The notes: generated by a model from the sequence alone, not told the origin. DNA of 64,000 nt from JAEWSN01 sp942493335 (GCA_942493335.1 OW818693.1:124001-188000); one strand, 5' to 3'. Positions 34,558 through 43,797 are shown, counted from the stretch's first letter. A program made the numbers and translations.

Positions 34558-35751
34558 ATGTTTTCAAAGAAAGTTGTGGACAGTTTGGCCGGGTCTTCCA
34601 TGATCCGCGCCATGTTCGAGGAAGGAAACCGGCTCCGCAAGCAATTCGGTGCCGACAATGTCTTTGATTTCAGCATCGGGAACCCGGAGATCGAACCGCC
34701 GGAACCTGTGCTGGCCAGCCTCCGCACCCATGCCACCACCACGGAAAAAGGGACGCATCGCTATATGGCAAACGCCGGACTTGAAGAGGTCCGGGCCAAG
34801 GTGGCGGCCTGGCTTGCGCGGAAGAGCGGCGTGCCGATGGATGCCAGCCAGATCGTCATGGTCTGCGGCGCAGCCGCGGGCCTCAACATCACCCTGAAGG
34901 CGCTTTTGAACCCCGGTGAGGAAGTAATGGTGGTTTCACCCTTCTTCGTCGAATATCTCGCCTATATCGACAATGCCGGCGGAAAGCCCGTTGTCGTGAA
35001 ACTGAAGCCAGATACGTTTGCGCTTGACCTGGATGCGATCGAAGCAGCCCTGACACCGGCCACGAAAGCCATTCTCCTGAATTCTCCACACAACCCGACC
35101 GGTGTCATTTTCCCGCGTTCCGATTTGGAGGCGCTTTCCAAAATTCTGGAACGGAAGGGAAAGGAGTTCGGCACCGAGATCTATGTCATTTCCGATGAAC
35201 CGTATATCAGCATCGTGTACGATGGAGCGGATGTGCCGAATCTGCTGTCCATTTTCCGCAATGCGATTGTGGTCAATTCGTTCAGCAAGTCATTGGCCCT
35301 TCCCGGCGAGCGGATCGGCTATATCGCGGCATCCAGCCGGATCTCCGATGTGTCCGTACTGATGGGTGCCTGCATATCCCTCAATCGCACCCTTGGCTTC
35401 GTGAACGCGCCGGCCCTGTTCCAGCGGGTTGTCGCGGACAACCTTGATGTGACGGTTGATACGGAGTTCTACAAGATCCGGCGGGATACCCTGTACCATC
35501 ATCTGACCGCCATCGGTTTCAGCTGTGTGAAACCGAGCGGTGCATTCTACCTGTTTCCGCAGACCCCGATTCCCGACGATGTCGCGTTCGCCAAAAGTGC
35601 GGTTGCCTACAACCTGCTCATCGTCCCGGGAAGCGGGTTCGGGTGCCCTGGCCATGTGAGGTTGTCCTATTGTGTGGATTTCGGGACGATCGAACGATCC
35701 TTGCCGGCATTTACGAAACTCGCAGAGGAATATGGAATGAAAAAGGCCTGA
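34558..35751 (+). CDS. Class I/II pyridoxal-phosphate aminotransferase
   Basis: A 397-residue fold-type I aminotransferase. The PLP lysine is K244 in VVNSFSKSLALPGERIGY. VCGAAAGLNITLKALLNPGEEVMVVSPFFVEY and NSPHNPTGVIFPRSDLE are the usual cofactor and substrate segments. The N-terminal KKVVDSLAGSSMIRAMFEEGNRLRKQFGADNVFDFSIGNPEIEPP points to the aspartate/aromatic group common in Clostridia. The exact donor is not evident. ATG 34558 is 220 bp after GH42. GGCGGAAAGGCGG precedes it. It is a single gene closed by a bidirectional terminator. Confidence 0.93.
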   Translation: MFSKKVVDSLAGSSMIRAMFEEGNRLRKQFGADNVFDFSIGNPEIEPPEPVLASLRTHATTTEKGTHRYMANAGLEEVRAKVAAWLARKSGVPMDASQIVMVCGAAAGLNITLKALLNPGEEVMVVSPFFVEYLAYIDNAGGKPVVVKLKPDTFALDLDAIEAALTPATKAILLNSPHNPTGVIFPRSDLEALSKILERKGKEFGTEIYVISDEPYISIVYDGADVPNLLSIFRNAIVVNSFSKSLALPGERIGYIAASSRISDVSVLMGACISLNRTLGFVNAPALFQRVVADNLDVTVDTEFYKIRRDTLYHHLTAIGFSCVKPSGAFYLFPQTPIPDDVAFAKSAVAYNLLIVPGSGFGCPGHVRLSYCVDFGTIERSLPAFTKLAEEYGMKKA

Positions 35752-35768
35752 CAGGCAGGAGTGCAAGT

Positions 35769-35801
35769 AAAGCGGCTGCCCACATGTGGGACAGCCGCTT
35801 T
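35769..35801. terminator. Bidirectional terminator between convergent genes
   Basis: A long stem: AAAGCGGCTG (35769-35778) with CAGCCGCTTT (35792-35801), continued by the palindrome CCCACATGTGGG. T-rich on the plus side (TTTGTCTTGTC) and weaker on the minus side. Serves the aminotransferase and probably the 5'-nucleotidase. Confidence 0.85.
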
Positions 35802-35856
35802 GTCTTGTCTGACCTTTTTTACGAAGGTTGGGGTTTCCCTCAGTCCCCTTGTTTCA

Positions 35857-38427
35857 TCAGGCTGCCGGCTTCAGCACGATCGAGACCGCAGGCGCTGAAG
35901 TGTCGGTCGCGCGACCGTCCGTGACGGCTGCGCCAAAGCCCTTTGTCTGGATGTATTCGATGAGGATTTCATCAAGGGCGGGATATTCCCCGAGGGTCGG
36001 CCCGTTCTTCAGCATGGTGTAGTTGTCTCCGCCAACCGCCATGAAGTCGTTGGTCGCGACCTTGTAGGTCTTGGCAGGATCCAGTGACAAACCGTTCACC
36101 TTGACTTCCACAACACGGTTGCCGGTGGGTTTCGTGGAATCAAACCGGAAGGTCAGCCCGGCGGTCTGCGCATATCCGCCCAGAGCGGCCGGATAAGTCG
36201 AGACGCCAAGTTCGAGTGCCGATTTGATGTCGGAACCTTTCAGTTCCTTCACAACGACATAATTGCCGAAAGGAAGAACCGTCAGCACATCGCCTTTTGT
36301 GACCGACCCGGCCTTGATGGAGGCGCGGATGCCGCCGCCGTTCGTGATTGCCACATCGGCGCCGGTCTTGTCCAGCATGGCTGCCGTGATGAGGTTCGCG
36401 AGGTTGGTGGGTTTTGTACGGACATTGGCGCGTTCGCCATCCAACAGCACCGGGCTCGTTCCAATGACAACGGAGGTAAGGGTGGAGACTTCCTTGTCAA
36501 CGGAAGCAACGATGGACTTCACCAAAGTGGACTCCGGCGTGTTTTTTGCATCCTTCATCGTGTACAGGGCGGTTCCGGCTTCCGCCAGCTTTCCGTCCTT
36601 CACGATCAGGCTCGTGATGCCGAGGCCCATGTCGTAATAACCGGTCTGCGCGATCAGGACGCCATTGACGGTTTCATTCAGGATGGAATGGCTGTGACCG
36701 TCGAGAATCACATCGATTTCCGGCACGGCCGCCGCCAGTTTCCGACTGGTGAAGTCCCCTTCGATGCCGAGATGCGCCATGGCCACGACGATGTCGGCCT
36801 TGCCCGCCAGCTCGGCGACCATTGCCTTGGCGGAAACGATCGGATCCTCAAACTTCAGGCCTTCAATGTTCTTGGGATTTGTCTTGTAAACCGTTTCCGG
36901 CGTCGCCAGCCCGAACAGGGCCACCTTCACGCCATTCACGGTTTTGATGACATAAGGGGTGAGATAGTTGGATCCATCCGCTTTTTTCACATTGGCAGAC
37001 AGAATCGGGAAACGTGCGATGGCACCCAGTTCGGTCAGCCTTGTCTGTCCATAGTTGAAGTCATGGTTGCCAGGCGCCATGGCATCATAGTTCATCATGT
37101 TCATGACCTGTACTGCGCTTTCACCCCGGCTCAAGGTGACGAAATTCAGTCCGTGCACGGTATCGCCGATATCCAGCAGGAGGGAGCTCGGATTTGCTGC
37201 CTTGTAGTTGGAAACAAGCGTGGAGATCTTTGCGAAACCCATGCCGTCTCCTGCCTTGATGCGGCCATGGGTGTCGTTCGTATGGAAGAGGTCGATTTCC
37301 TTGTAACCTTTCAAGGTGCCGTTTGTGATCAGTTCATACACGTTCAGGGACTTCGCGTTCATTGTCTTTCCGTCGGAGGATTTCGGCAACGCAAGCGTGC
37401 CGGCCTTCACCTTGGCGATGATGTCGTCGCGAAGCGGGTTGGAAAGGTTTGCGCCGATCAGGCTCCAGTTGTTGTCCACCGAAGGCGTGAGGGTGCGGGC
37501 TGTGCCGAGCAAGGCAATTACGCTTGCTTTCAGGGATACCGCGGAGGTTGTGAGAGAAGTCGCCTCGGATACGATTTTCTCCGTTTTCAGGGCGTTGTAG
37601 TGCTCCGTTGGGAGAACCAGCTTGATTTTCTGCGTGTCCGTCACGGCCTTACCGCCGAAGGTGAGATCCACGATGCGTTTGCCGGCGGGTTGCGAGATGT
37701 CCACGGAATATTGCACACCGGAAAAGAAATCCAGTGCGGAGACCGGTATCGAAGGATCAAAACTGACCGTCACATCGCCTGGCTTCCAGGGATTGTAGAC
37801 GGAGACGGCGTGTTCCATGACTGCCTTCAGTTCCTTGCCGGTGATTTCCGCCAGCGAGAGCGATACGGTATCCATGCCGGGAACCGCAAACAGGTCGGAG
37901 GGAAGATCCCCGGTCTTCAGCGCGGCTGAATCAAACGGCAGGGCGGCTCCGGAAACATCGGCGCCGACCGCATCCTTCTGAAGCCGGTTGATCAGGTCCA
38001 TGAGAGCGGTATCCCGGATTCTTGCCTCCGGGATGCCGGGTACCTCGTCGGCGGGTTGGAAATCCGCTGTCACCCGACCAAGAATGGAGGAGGCCGATGC
38101 GGACGGAGCAGCAGAAGCTGCCGGTACTGATGTTTCGATGGGAGCGACTGTTGCGCTTGCTGCCGGTACGACGGATGCGCCGGGAGCCGCAGCGCCATCC
38201 GGAATAAGCAGTTTCTGGCCGGGGAGGATCAGATTCGCATCGGAGATCGTACCGGAATTTGCCTCAAGCAGCTTTTCCCAAGTGGTTCCGTATTTCGGCG
38301 CGATGGTGGAGAGCCATTCGCCGGCCGTCACCGTGTGGTAGGTGGCGGCGGATGCGATGCCGGATGTCAGCAGCATGAGCACCAGGACGATGGACAATAG
38401 GGCAGGGCCTCTCTTGATTCGACGCAT
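35857..38427 (-). CDS. Secreted 5'-nucleotidase/2',3'-cyclic phosphodiesterase family protein with LysM domain
   Basis: An 856-residue exported protein. A signal peptide (about 1-28, ending SGIASAA) is followed by a LysM domain (YHTVTAGEWLSTIAPKYGTTWEKLLEANSG) for peptidoglycan binding and a Pro/Ala/Ser linker. Next comes a region resembling the 5'-nucleotidase C-terminal domain (SLSLAEITGKELKAVMEHAV). The metallophosphatase domain follows (LFHTNDTHGRI, GNHDFNYGQ, GHSHS), then a complete C-terminal domain (NGGGIRASIKAG, VGGDNYTM). It should hydrolyse extracellular nucleotides for scavenging. The start is MRRIKRGPALLSI with GGGAGG upstream. A palindrome GGAAAACATTTTCC lies at 38524-38537. Confidence 0.92.
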   Translation of the reverse strand: MRRIKRGPALLSIVLVLMLLTSGIASAATYHTVTAGEWLSTIAPKYGTTWEKLLEANSGTISDANLILPGQKLLIPDGAAAPGASVVPAASATVAPIETSVPAASAAPSASASSILGRVTADFQPADEVPGIPEARIRDTALMDLINRLQKDAVGADVSGAALPFDSAALKTGDLPSDLFAVPGMDTVSLSLAEITGKELKAVMEHAVSVYNPWKPGDVTVSFDPSIPVSALDFFSGVQYSVDISQPAGKRIVDLTFGGKAVTDTQKIKLVLPTEHYNALKTEKIVSEATSLTTSAVSLKASVIALLGTARTLTPSVDNNWSLIGANLSNPLRDDIIAKVKAGTLALPKSSDGKTMNAKSLNVYELITNGTLKGYKEIDLFHTNDTHGRIKAGDGMGFAKISTLVSNYKAANPSSLLLDIGDTVHGLNFVTLSRGESAVQVMNMMNYDAMAPGNHDFNYGQTRLTELGAIARFPILSANVKKADGSNYLTPYVIKTVNGVKVALFGLATPETVYKTNPKNIEGLKFEDPIVSAKAMVAELAGKADIVVAMAHLGIEGDFTSRKLAAAVPEIDVILDGHSHSILNETVNGVLIAQTGYYDMGLGITSLIVKDGKLAEAGTALYTMKDAKNTPESTLVKSIVASVDKEVSTLTSVVIGTSPVLLDGERANVRTKPTNLANLITAAMLDKTGADVAITNGGGIRASIKAGSVTKGDVLTVLPFGNYVVVKELKGSDIKSALELGVSTYPAALGGYAQTAGLTFRFDSTKPTGNRVVEVKVNGLSLDPAKTYKVATNDFMAVGGDNYTMLKNGPTLGEYPALDEILIEYIQTKGFGAAVTDGRATDTSAPAVSIVLKPAA

Positions 38428-38590
38428 CTTTGCAATACCTCCCATATTCCGGATGATTTGTGGATGAAGTGGAAAGGATACTATTGTCTTATCATATTGG
38501 ATGTCGGAAAGGTAGGCCTTGCGGGAAAACATTTTCCAGATTGAGCCCGGCAGTGGTTCATGTGGTGAAACGCGTGGTTCATCCGCATTT

Positions 38591-39427
38591 TCAGCTGCCC
38601 GTACTGCCATACCGCTTCAACCCGAGTTTCCAGACGATTTGCGCAAGAATGGTGAACACGGCGACGACGGCAAGGGTGGAAGCCCATTCCCGTCCGGTCA
38701 GCAGGCCGGTAAAAAACTGGGTGGGGATGGTTGCAAGCAGGGCATAGGGGAGAATCACATACAACACGGTTTTCACAGCGCCCTGGAACACGATGCCGGG
38801 AACCCGGAAGGTGAAGCCCATCAATTCCCCCTCCAGCTCGCCGAGGGTGTCGGTACGGGTGAACCAGAAGGATGCGGAACGCATCAGGAGCACCAGATCA
38901 TATAAAAGAAGCAGCATCATCGAAAGGAGAAACAGGTATCCAAGCACGCGCATTGGGGTGACGGCAATCCCCATGTCAATCGTGGCCCAGGCAACCATGG
39001 CGATGCCGGGCAGCGCGAGAAATGCGGAGCCGATGTCGATCGATTCAAAACTGAGGAAAAACAGGGGATGTACAGGCTTTGTCAGGTACAAGTCGAGTTT
39101 TCCCTCGCGTATCTTGTCGGGAAGGCTGATGAGTCCGAAGAAGTACAGGCACATCTCTAACCCGTCCACAATGGAGAAAGTGCCGACAAAGAAGACCATT
39201 TGCGCGCGGCTCCATCCGTTGACGCTGTCCACGTTCAGAAACAAGGTGGAGAAGATGGCGAGTTGGACGATGAAGAGTGTGCTGTCCACAAAAAATGCAG
39301 TCCAGAAGCTGGCCCGATACATCATCTGGCGGCCCAGGCGGATTTTCAGCATGGCGCCGAGCAGGCGGAGATGCCGGAATACGGAGGGAAGCGGAGCGTC
39401 CTGTGAAATGGGTTCCGTCCTCATCAT
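38591..39427 (-). CDS. ABC-2 family transporter permease (second permease)
   Basis: A 278-residue membrane protein of the ABC2_membrane_6 (PF06182-like) kind, with about six hydrophobic segments. The motif GKLDLYLTKPVHPLFFLSF matches GRFVKYLTKPVNPFGHFLS in its partner, showing the two are homologous halves of one channel. The start MMRTEP overlaps the partner's stop by 4 bp. It is the last gene of the four-gene operon. Systems of this type export varied amphiphiles, and no substrate can be assigned here. Confidence 0.88.
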   Translation of the reverse strand: MMRTEPISQDAPLPSVFRHLRLLGAMLKIRLGRQMMYRASFWTAFFVDSTLFIVQLAIFSTLFLNVDSVNGWSRAQMVFFVGTFSIVDGLEMCLYFFGLISLPDKIREGKLDLYLTKPVHPLFFLSFESIDIGSAFLALPGIAMVAWATIDMGIAVTPMRVLGYLFLLSMMLLLLYDLVLLMRSASFWFTRTDTLGELEGELMGFTFRVPGIVFQGAVKTVLYVILPYALLATIPTQFFTGLLTGREWASTLAVVAVFTILAQIVWKLGLKRYGSTGS

Positions 39428-40224
39428 GCGCCAGCCCCCTCATCCTGCTTCCGCAGCACACGCCAGGCCCACTCCCCCAGCAGGAGGGCTCCGAGGGTCC
39501 AGCAAAAGATCACCACAAGTCCGCTTGCCGCCTCATCCCGGTTCATGCCCAGAAGGAGGGAGGCAGGGAGATACTGGATGTAATAAAAGGGAAACCAGCG
39601 CATGACATGCTGGACGCCCAACGGCAGGAGGGAAAGCGGAAGAAAGGTACCGGCCAGGAAGTCCACGATATTACCTTTGACCATATGGAATCCTGTAATG
39701 TCCTTGAACTTCCAGGCGAGGACAGCGGTCAGCCAATTGAGGGAGGCCATGAAGACCAGCCCCAGAAATGCGATGGCCAGTGCGAAGAAAATATCGGACG
39801 CCCGCGCCTTATGAAAAATCCGATTGTCGAACAGGAAGGCGAGCAGCACGACGGATCCAAGCGCGATTCCCGTCACATACAGGGTGCGGGCGGCGGCGGT
39901 CGACAGAAAATGTCCGAACGGATTCACCGGTTTCGTCAGATACTTGACAAAACGACCTTCCCGGATATCTTCCGCGTATTCCCAGACCATGCCGTTGGTT
40001 TGGTCCATGCGGGCGAGAAAGGCGGTCAGAATGTAGTAAGCCGTCATGGTCGCAAGCGAAAAGCCCGCAATCGTTTCCTTTCCCGCAAACAGCGCCTTCC
40101 ATAGAAGGAACGACAGCAGGACGCGGATGAATGGCATGGCCGCGCCCATCCAGACATCGAACCGGTAGGCGGTCCGGGCGCGCATGCTGATGGCGCCGAT
40201 GGCCGAGTATTTCGGGAGACTCAC
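39424..40224 (-). CDS. ABC-2 family transporter permease (first permease)
   Basis: A 266-residue membrane protein with about six hydrophobic segments and the LTKPVNP motif in the first cytoplasmic loop, the likely contact with the ATPase. It pairs with the following permease. Start MSLPKYSAIG overlaps the stop of the ATPase gene by 4 bp, so the subunits are made at similar rates. Confidence 0.88.
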   Translation of the reverse strand: MSLPKYSAIGAISMRARTAYRFDVWMGAAMPFIRVLLSFLLWKALFAGKETIAGFSLATMTAYYILTAFLARMDQTNGMVWEYAEDIREGRFVKYLTKPVNPFGHFLSTAAARTLYVTGIALGSVVLLAFLFDNRIFHKARASDIFFALAIAFLGLVFMASLNWLTAVLAWKFKDITGFHMVKGNIVDFLAGTFLPLSLLPLGVQHVMRWFPFYYIQYLPASLLLGMNRDEAASGLVVIFCWTLGALLLGEWAWRVLRKQDEGAGA

Positions 40225-41213
40225 GCGAACACCTCCCTGCCGGAGCGATAGATGCGTTCGATGACATTTCCGATCTCTTCGTCCTCGATCCGGATGTCCT
40301 CCATCTCATATTGCGCGAGCAGGCTCGTCAGCAGGGGGTTGACCCCGTTCCGCGGGACCCGCATCGACAACCGGTAAGGTTGACGCTCCATCCATTCGAT
40401 TTCGCCGGGAAGGGTCAGATCAAGGCCGACGGGCTCGGAAAGGGTGACCTGGACCTCCCGGTTTCCCTGAAAGCGGGAAAGCAGGTCGTCGAGGGAGCCG
40501 TCGTACATTTTTACACCCTCGTTGATGACTACCGTTCGTTTGCACAGATGTCGGATGTCTTCCATGTAGTGGCTGGTCAGAAGGACGGTCACTTTCCTGC
40601 GGGCATTGATTTCCTTCAGAAACAGCCGGATCTGCTTTTGGGCGATGGCATCCAGGCCGATGGTCGGCTCGTCCAGGAAAATCAGTCGGGGATCATGCAG
40701 CAGGGCGGCCATCAGCTCCATTTTCATCCGTTCACCGAGCGACAGGTTCCGGACCGGCACGGTCAGCAGATCCGATACGCCGAACAGGTCCACGTATTCA
40801 TCCAGGTTCTTTTTGAACCGGTCTTCCGGAATACTGTAGATCTCCCGGTTCAGCCGGAAAGTATCAAGGGCGGGCAGGTCCCACCAGAGCTGGCTTTTCT
40901 GGCCCATCACGACGGCATATTGGCGTCGGAAGGCATCCTTCAGATCGCCGGGACGGCAGCCGAGGACGTCAAGCTCGCCGCCTGTCGGCTGGATGATGCC
41001 GCAGAGCATCTTGACGAGGGTGGTCTTTCCGGCTCCGTTCGGGCCGATGAGTCCGATCAGCTCCCCTTCCTCCACCTGCAGGTCAAAGTCGGACAGCGCC
41101 CTCTTTTCCATGACGCTTCGCTTGAACAGGGATTTGAGCGAACCCTTGAAACCCTGTTCCTTGACAGGGCGTTGATATGTTTTCGTGAGCCCGGACGCGT
41201 GGATGACATTCAT
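40221..41213 (-). CDS. ABC transporter ATP-binding protein
   Basis: A 330-residue ATPase of the export class. It shows Walker A GPNGAGKTT, the signature LSLGERMKMEL, Walker B LIFLDEPTIGLD and the H-loop LLTSHYMED. The signature LSLGE is a usual variant in this branch (normally LSGGQ). A C-terminal extension of about 90 residues follows the ATPase core. It drives the two permeases encoded next. ATG overlaps the stop of the MutS2-like gene by 4 bp (ATGA). Confidence 0.93.
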   Translation of the reverse strand: MNVIHASGLTKTYQRPVKEQGFKGSLKSLFKRSVMEKRALSDFDLQVEEGELIGLIGPNGAGKTTLVKMLCGIIQPTGGELDVLGCRPGDLKDAFRRQYAVVMGQKSQLWWDLPALDTFRLNREIYSIPEDRFKKNLDEYVDLFGVSDLLTVPVRNLSLGERMKMELMAALLHDPRLIFLDEPTIGLDAIAQKQIRLFLKEINARRKVTVLLTSHYMEDIRHLCKRTVVINEGVKMYDGSLDDLLSRFQGNREVQVTLSEPVGLDLTLPGEIEWMERQPYRLSMRVPRNGVNPLLTSLLAQYEMEDIRIEDEEIGNVIERIYRSGREVFA

Positions 41214-43327
41214 CTTTCCTCCTTGGCCGGGCTGACGATCTGCAACCCCTCGACATGGTGTTTGCCCATTTTGTGCCTGGCTTTCCTGTTTTCCTTCGAT
41301 TCCAGCACGATATCCAGGTTGTAGTCCTCGGGATACAGGTCTTTCCCCTCAAGGAACGGACGGATTCGCTTGTGGCTGACCATGAACTTCTTGTGCAGGA
41401 TCATGACGCCGATGTCACCCCGGGCGTTTTCCACCTCGCAGACGATGCCGGTGCGGTTCATGGTGGTGACGAACACGCAGTCTCCAAGCTTGTAGGGAGA
41501 TGCCATCCGCTGCTTTTCCCGCTCCAGGGCCATGAGGGCCTTGTGCCGGGCCTGTGCATGCTCCTGCTGGCGTGCGTGGCTTTCCACCACTTCCGTGGCA
41601 ACGGCCTGTGAAGCTGTCGCCCTGTTTGATGAGGTTGCCGCGCCCGCAGAGGTGATCGCTCCCAAGGCGGTTTCGGCTGACGGAGTGGATCCGGCCGGAA
41701 TGGAAGCAGGGAATGCAGATGAAACGGATGGAGCAGATGACTTCGCAGCCAGGGAAACACCGGCTTGTCCCGGCAGGTTCCCGTTGCGGTAACTCCGGTC
41801 TTCATGGTAGGTGATCCGATGGGCGCGTTCGACCAGTTCCGCGCTCATCCCCAGCCGCAGTGAGATCAGGAACGCGTTGCTCTCTCCTGGAATGCCGATG
41901 CTGAGCTGATATTTGGGCCGAAGCGTCTCCACGTCGAAACCCATGCAGCCATTCCTGAAACCCGGCTGGGTGGCGGCGAATTCCTTGATCTCGCTGTAAT
42001 GCGTAGTGGCCAGCAACGTGGAACCCTTTTTGTACAAGACTTCCATGACAGCGACCGCGAGCCCCATGCCCTCGCCCGGGTCCGTTCCGGTTCCGAGCTC
42101 GTCGACAATGGTGAGGGTGCGTGGCCCCGCGACAGCCAGGATCGCAATGATGTTCCGGATGTGGGAGGAGAATGTGGACAGGGATTGCGTGATGCTCTGA
42201 CCGTCGCCGATGTCGGCGAGGATGTCGTCATAGACGGCCAGACAGGTTCCCGCCTCAGCCGGGACATGCAGACCCGCCTGCGCCATCAGGGAGAAGAGTC
42301 CGACCGTCTTCAGGACAACAGTCTTGCCTCCCGTGTTCGGACCCGTAATGACAAGGGCGCGAAAGTCGTCCCCGATATGGAAGTCCAACGGGATCACATC
42401 GCCTTCGATGAGTGGATGACGGCCGCGTACAATGACACTCCTTCCGTTTTTCGAAAGTTCCGGCAGTATGGCGCGCATTCCGTTTGCCAGTTTCGCGCGG
42501 GCGAACAGGAAATCATACTGCGCCATGGTTTCAAGGTTCACGCGAAGCTCGCGTACCGACCTTTCCGCCATGTTCGTGAGGGTGCTCAGAATCCGGTAGA
42601 CTTCCTGCTCCTCGTCGAGATGGAGCAGATCCAGCTCTGATTTCAGGGTACGGATGGCGGCAGGCTCGATGAAGACCGTCGAGCCGCTGGAGGATATGTC
42701 GAGTACCTGACCGTCCAGCTTCTGGCGGTGTTCGCGTTTCACGGGCACCACATAATGGTTCCCGCGCATGCTGACGACGGAATCCTGCAGGAGGTCGCGC
42801 GTGCCGGGTGCGCTCATGATGGCGTCCAGCTTCTGCCGCACACGTTCGGTCAGGATGGCGATTTTCTTGCGGACTCTGCCAAGCTCGGCGGAGGCACGAT
42901 CGTCCACCCGGTTGTCCAGGATGCAGCGGTCGATTTCCTCCGACAGTTCCTGCAGTTCGTGCATGGACGAGGCATAGGTGGAGATGGTGGGGGCGAGGCC
43001 GGCCCGATCCCGCATGAACCGCATCATGCGGCCGACATTCCGGTTCATGGAACGGATGGTGGTCAGTTCCTCCGGCGTCAGGTTCACGGTCTTACCAAGC
43101 TTTTCCATCACCTTTTCCATCCCGGTCAGATTGGCCAGAGGGACGCCGCCCTTGTCCGATACGGCACGGGCCTCGGCGGTTTCCAGAAGCCGCAGGGAGA
43201 TGATGCGGGGCTCGGTTTCGGGAAGAAGATTCTCGCAGAGCTTCCTGCCGGATTCTGAGAGGGCGAGTTCCGCCAGACGGCGGATGATTTCAGGGTATTC
43301 CAGGATCTTCATGGCGGTCTGGTTCAT
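41210..43327 (-). CDS. MutS2 paralogue without Smr nuclease domain
   Basis: A 705-residue protein homologous to MutS2 through the core: KILEYPEIIRRLAELALSESG, SMRGNHYVVPVKREHRQKLDGQV, Walker A GPNTGGKT at 329-336, Walker B DE at 409-410 and GIPGESNAF. After about residue 515 the long coiled coil is replaced by an Ala/Ser/Thr/Pro-rich linker. A KOW-like segment (YKLGDCVFVTTMNRTGIVCEV) follows, and the protein ends where Smr should begin. ATPase motifs are intact, so it probably binds DNA or ribosomes without cutting RNA or DNA. It is translationally coupled to the ABC exporter genes. ATG (complement 43325-43327) has AGGAGGA upstream. Confidence 0.92.
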   Translation of the reverse strand: MNQTAMKILEYPEIIRRLAELALSESGRKLCENLLPETEPRIISLRLLETAEARAVSDKGGVPLANLTGMEKVMEKLGKTVNLTPEELTTIRSMNRNVGRMMRFMRDRAGLAPTISTYASSMHELQELSEEIDRCILDNRVDDRASAELGRVRKKIAILTERVRQKLDAIMSAPGTRDLLQDSVVSMRGNHYVVPVKREHRQKLDGQVLDISSSGSTVFIEPAAIRTLKSELDLLHLDEEQEVYRILSTLTNMAERSVRELRVNLETMAQYDFLFARAKLANGMRAILPELSKNGRSVIVRGRHPLIEGDVIPLDFHIGDDFRALVITGPNTGGKTVVLKTVGLFSLMAQAGLHVPAEAGTCLAVYDDILADIGDGQSITQSLSTFSSHIRNIIAILAVAGPRTLTIVDELGTGTDPGEGMGLAVAVMEVLYKKGSTLLATTHYSEIKEFAATQPGFRNGCMGFDVETLRPKYQLSIGIPGESNAFLISLRLGMSAELVERAHRITYHEDRSYRNGNLPGQAGVSLAAKSSAPSVSSAFPASIPAGSTPSAETALGAITSAGAATSSNRATASQAVATEVVESHARQQEHAQARHKALMALEREKQRMASPYKLGDCVFVTTMNRTGIVCEVENARGDIGVMILHKKFMVSHKRIRPFLEGKDLYPEDYNLDIVLESKENRKARHKMGKHHVEGLQIVSPAKEER

Positions 43328-43433
43328 GGGGGTTCCTCCTGTTGATTCGGCCTGACGCATGCCGGAGAAGGAACGGTCGGCCGGCGCGGATTCCTCCAAA
43401 GGGTAGGGAGGACTCCGATGACTTCGACAAGGA

Positions 43434-43465
43434 TGCAAAAAAACCGTGCGCACGACGCACGGTTT
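43434..43465 (-). terminator. Intrinsic terminator within the MutS2-like leader
   Basis: On the minus strand AAACCGTGCG (43465-43456), loop TCGTG, CGCACGGTTT (43450-43441), then a T-run continuing to 43437. A textbook rho-independent terminator, about 107 bp upstream of the MutS2-like start codon. Confidence 0.92.
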
Positions 43466-43762
43466 CGGATGGCTTTCCCCAATGAATCCATTGATGGATG
43501 ATTGCCTTCCGGCAATCCGCCCATGTCCGTTCTCCGCGATCCTGACCTCAGCTGCCGAACCGAACCGCGCTTCCGGTACACGGAAACAAGCCCTGGATGG
43601 GGCACGGTTGACGATTCGAAGTTCCAACTGATTGTTAGGCCAGGATCCTCGACGACATGAACATACCTCGCAACAACGGGAGCGCGAACGCTCTTCTCGC
43701 CGGCAAATGCGGCGGCGGACGGCCTTGAAGGGCGCTGCTGCCGGAATCGCATTTACAGGTCT
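43434..43762 (-). ncRNA. Structured leader RNA or independent small RNA of unknown class
   Basis: A region of about 330 nt between a consensus minus-strand promoter (43769-43797) and an intrinsic terminator (43434-43465), with no convincing protein. Predicted helices include GAGCG/CGCTC with a UUCG loop (43680-43693), GATTGCC/GGCAATC with a four-base loop (43500-43517), ATCCAT/ATGGAT (43486-43499), and TTCCG/CGGAA (43571-43585). AACCGTGC at 43602-43609 duplicates the 5' arm of the terminator and can pair with its 3' arm, so alternative terminated and open forms are possible. No known riboswitch, T-box, 6S, SRP, tmRNA or RNase P motif was recognised. Confidence 0.6.
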
Positions 43763-43768
43763 ATTCTG

Positions 43769-43797
43769 ATGATACCCTGCGTCACACGGCCTGTCAA
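43769..43797 (-). promoter_or_regulatory. Strong promoter upstream of the MutS2-like operon
   Basis: Minus strand TTGACA (43797-43792), 17-bp spacer, TATCAT (43774-43769). Transcription would begin near 43762, 435 nt before the MutS2-like gene. Confidence 0.8.

Noticed and set aside
43324..43752. 142-codon minus-strand reading frame over the RNA leader
   Set aside because: It runs straight through an intrinsic terminator, has no ribosome binding site at its ATG and resembles no protein. An RNA is the better explanation.
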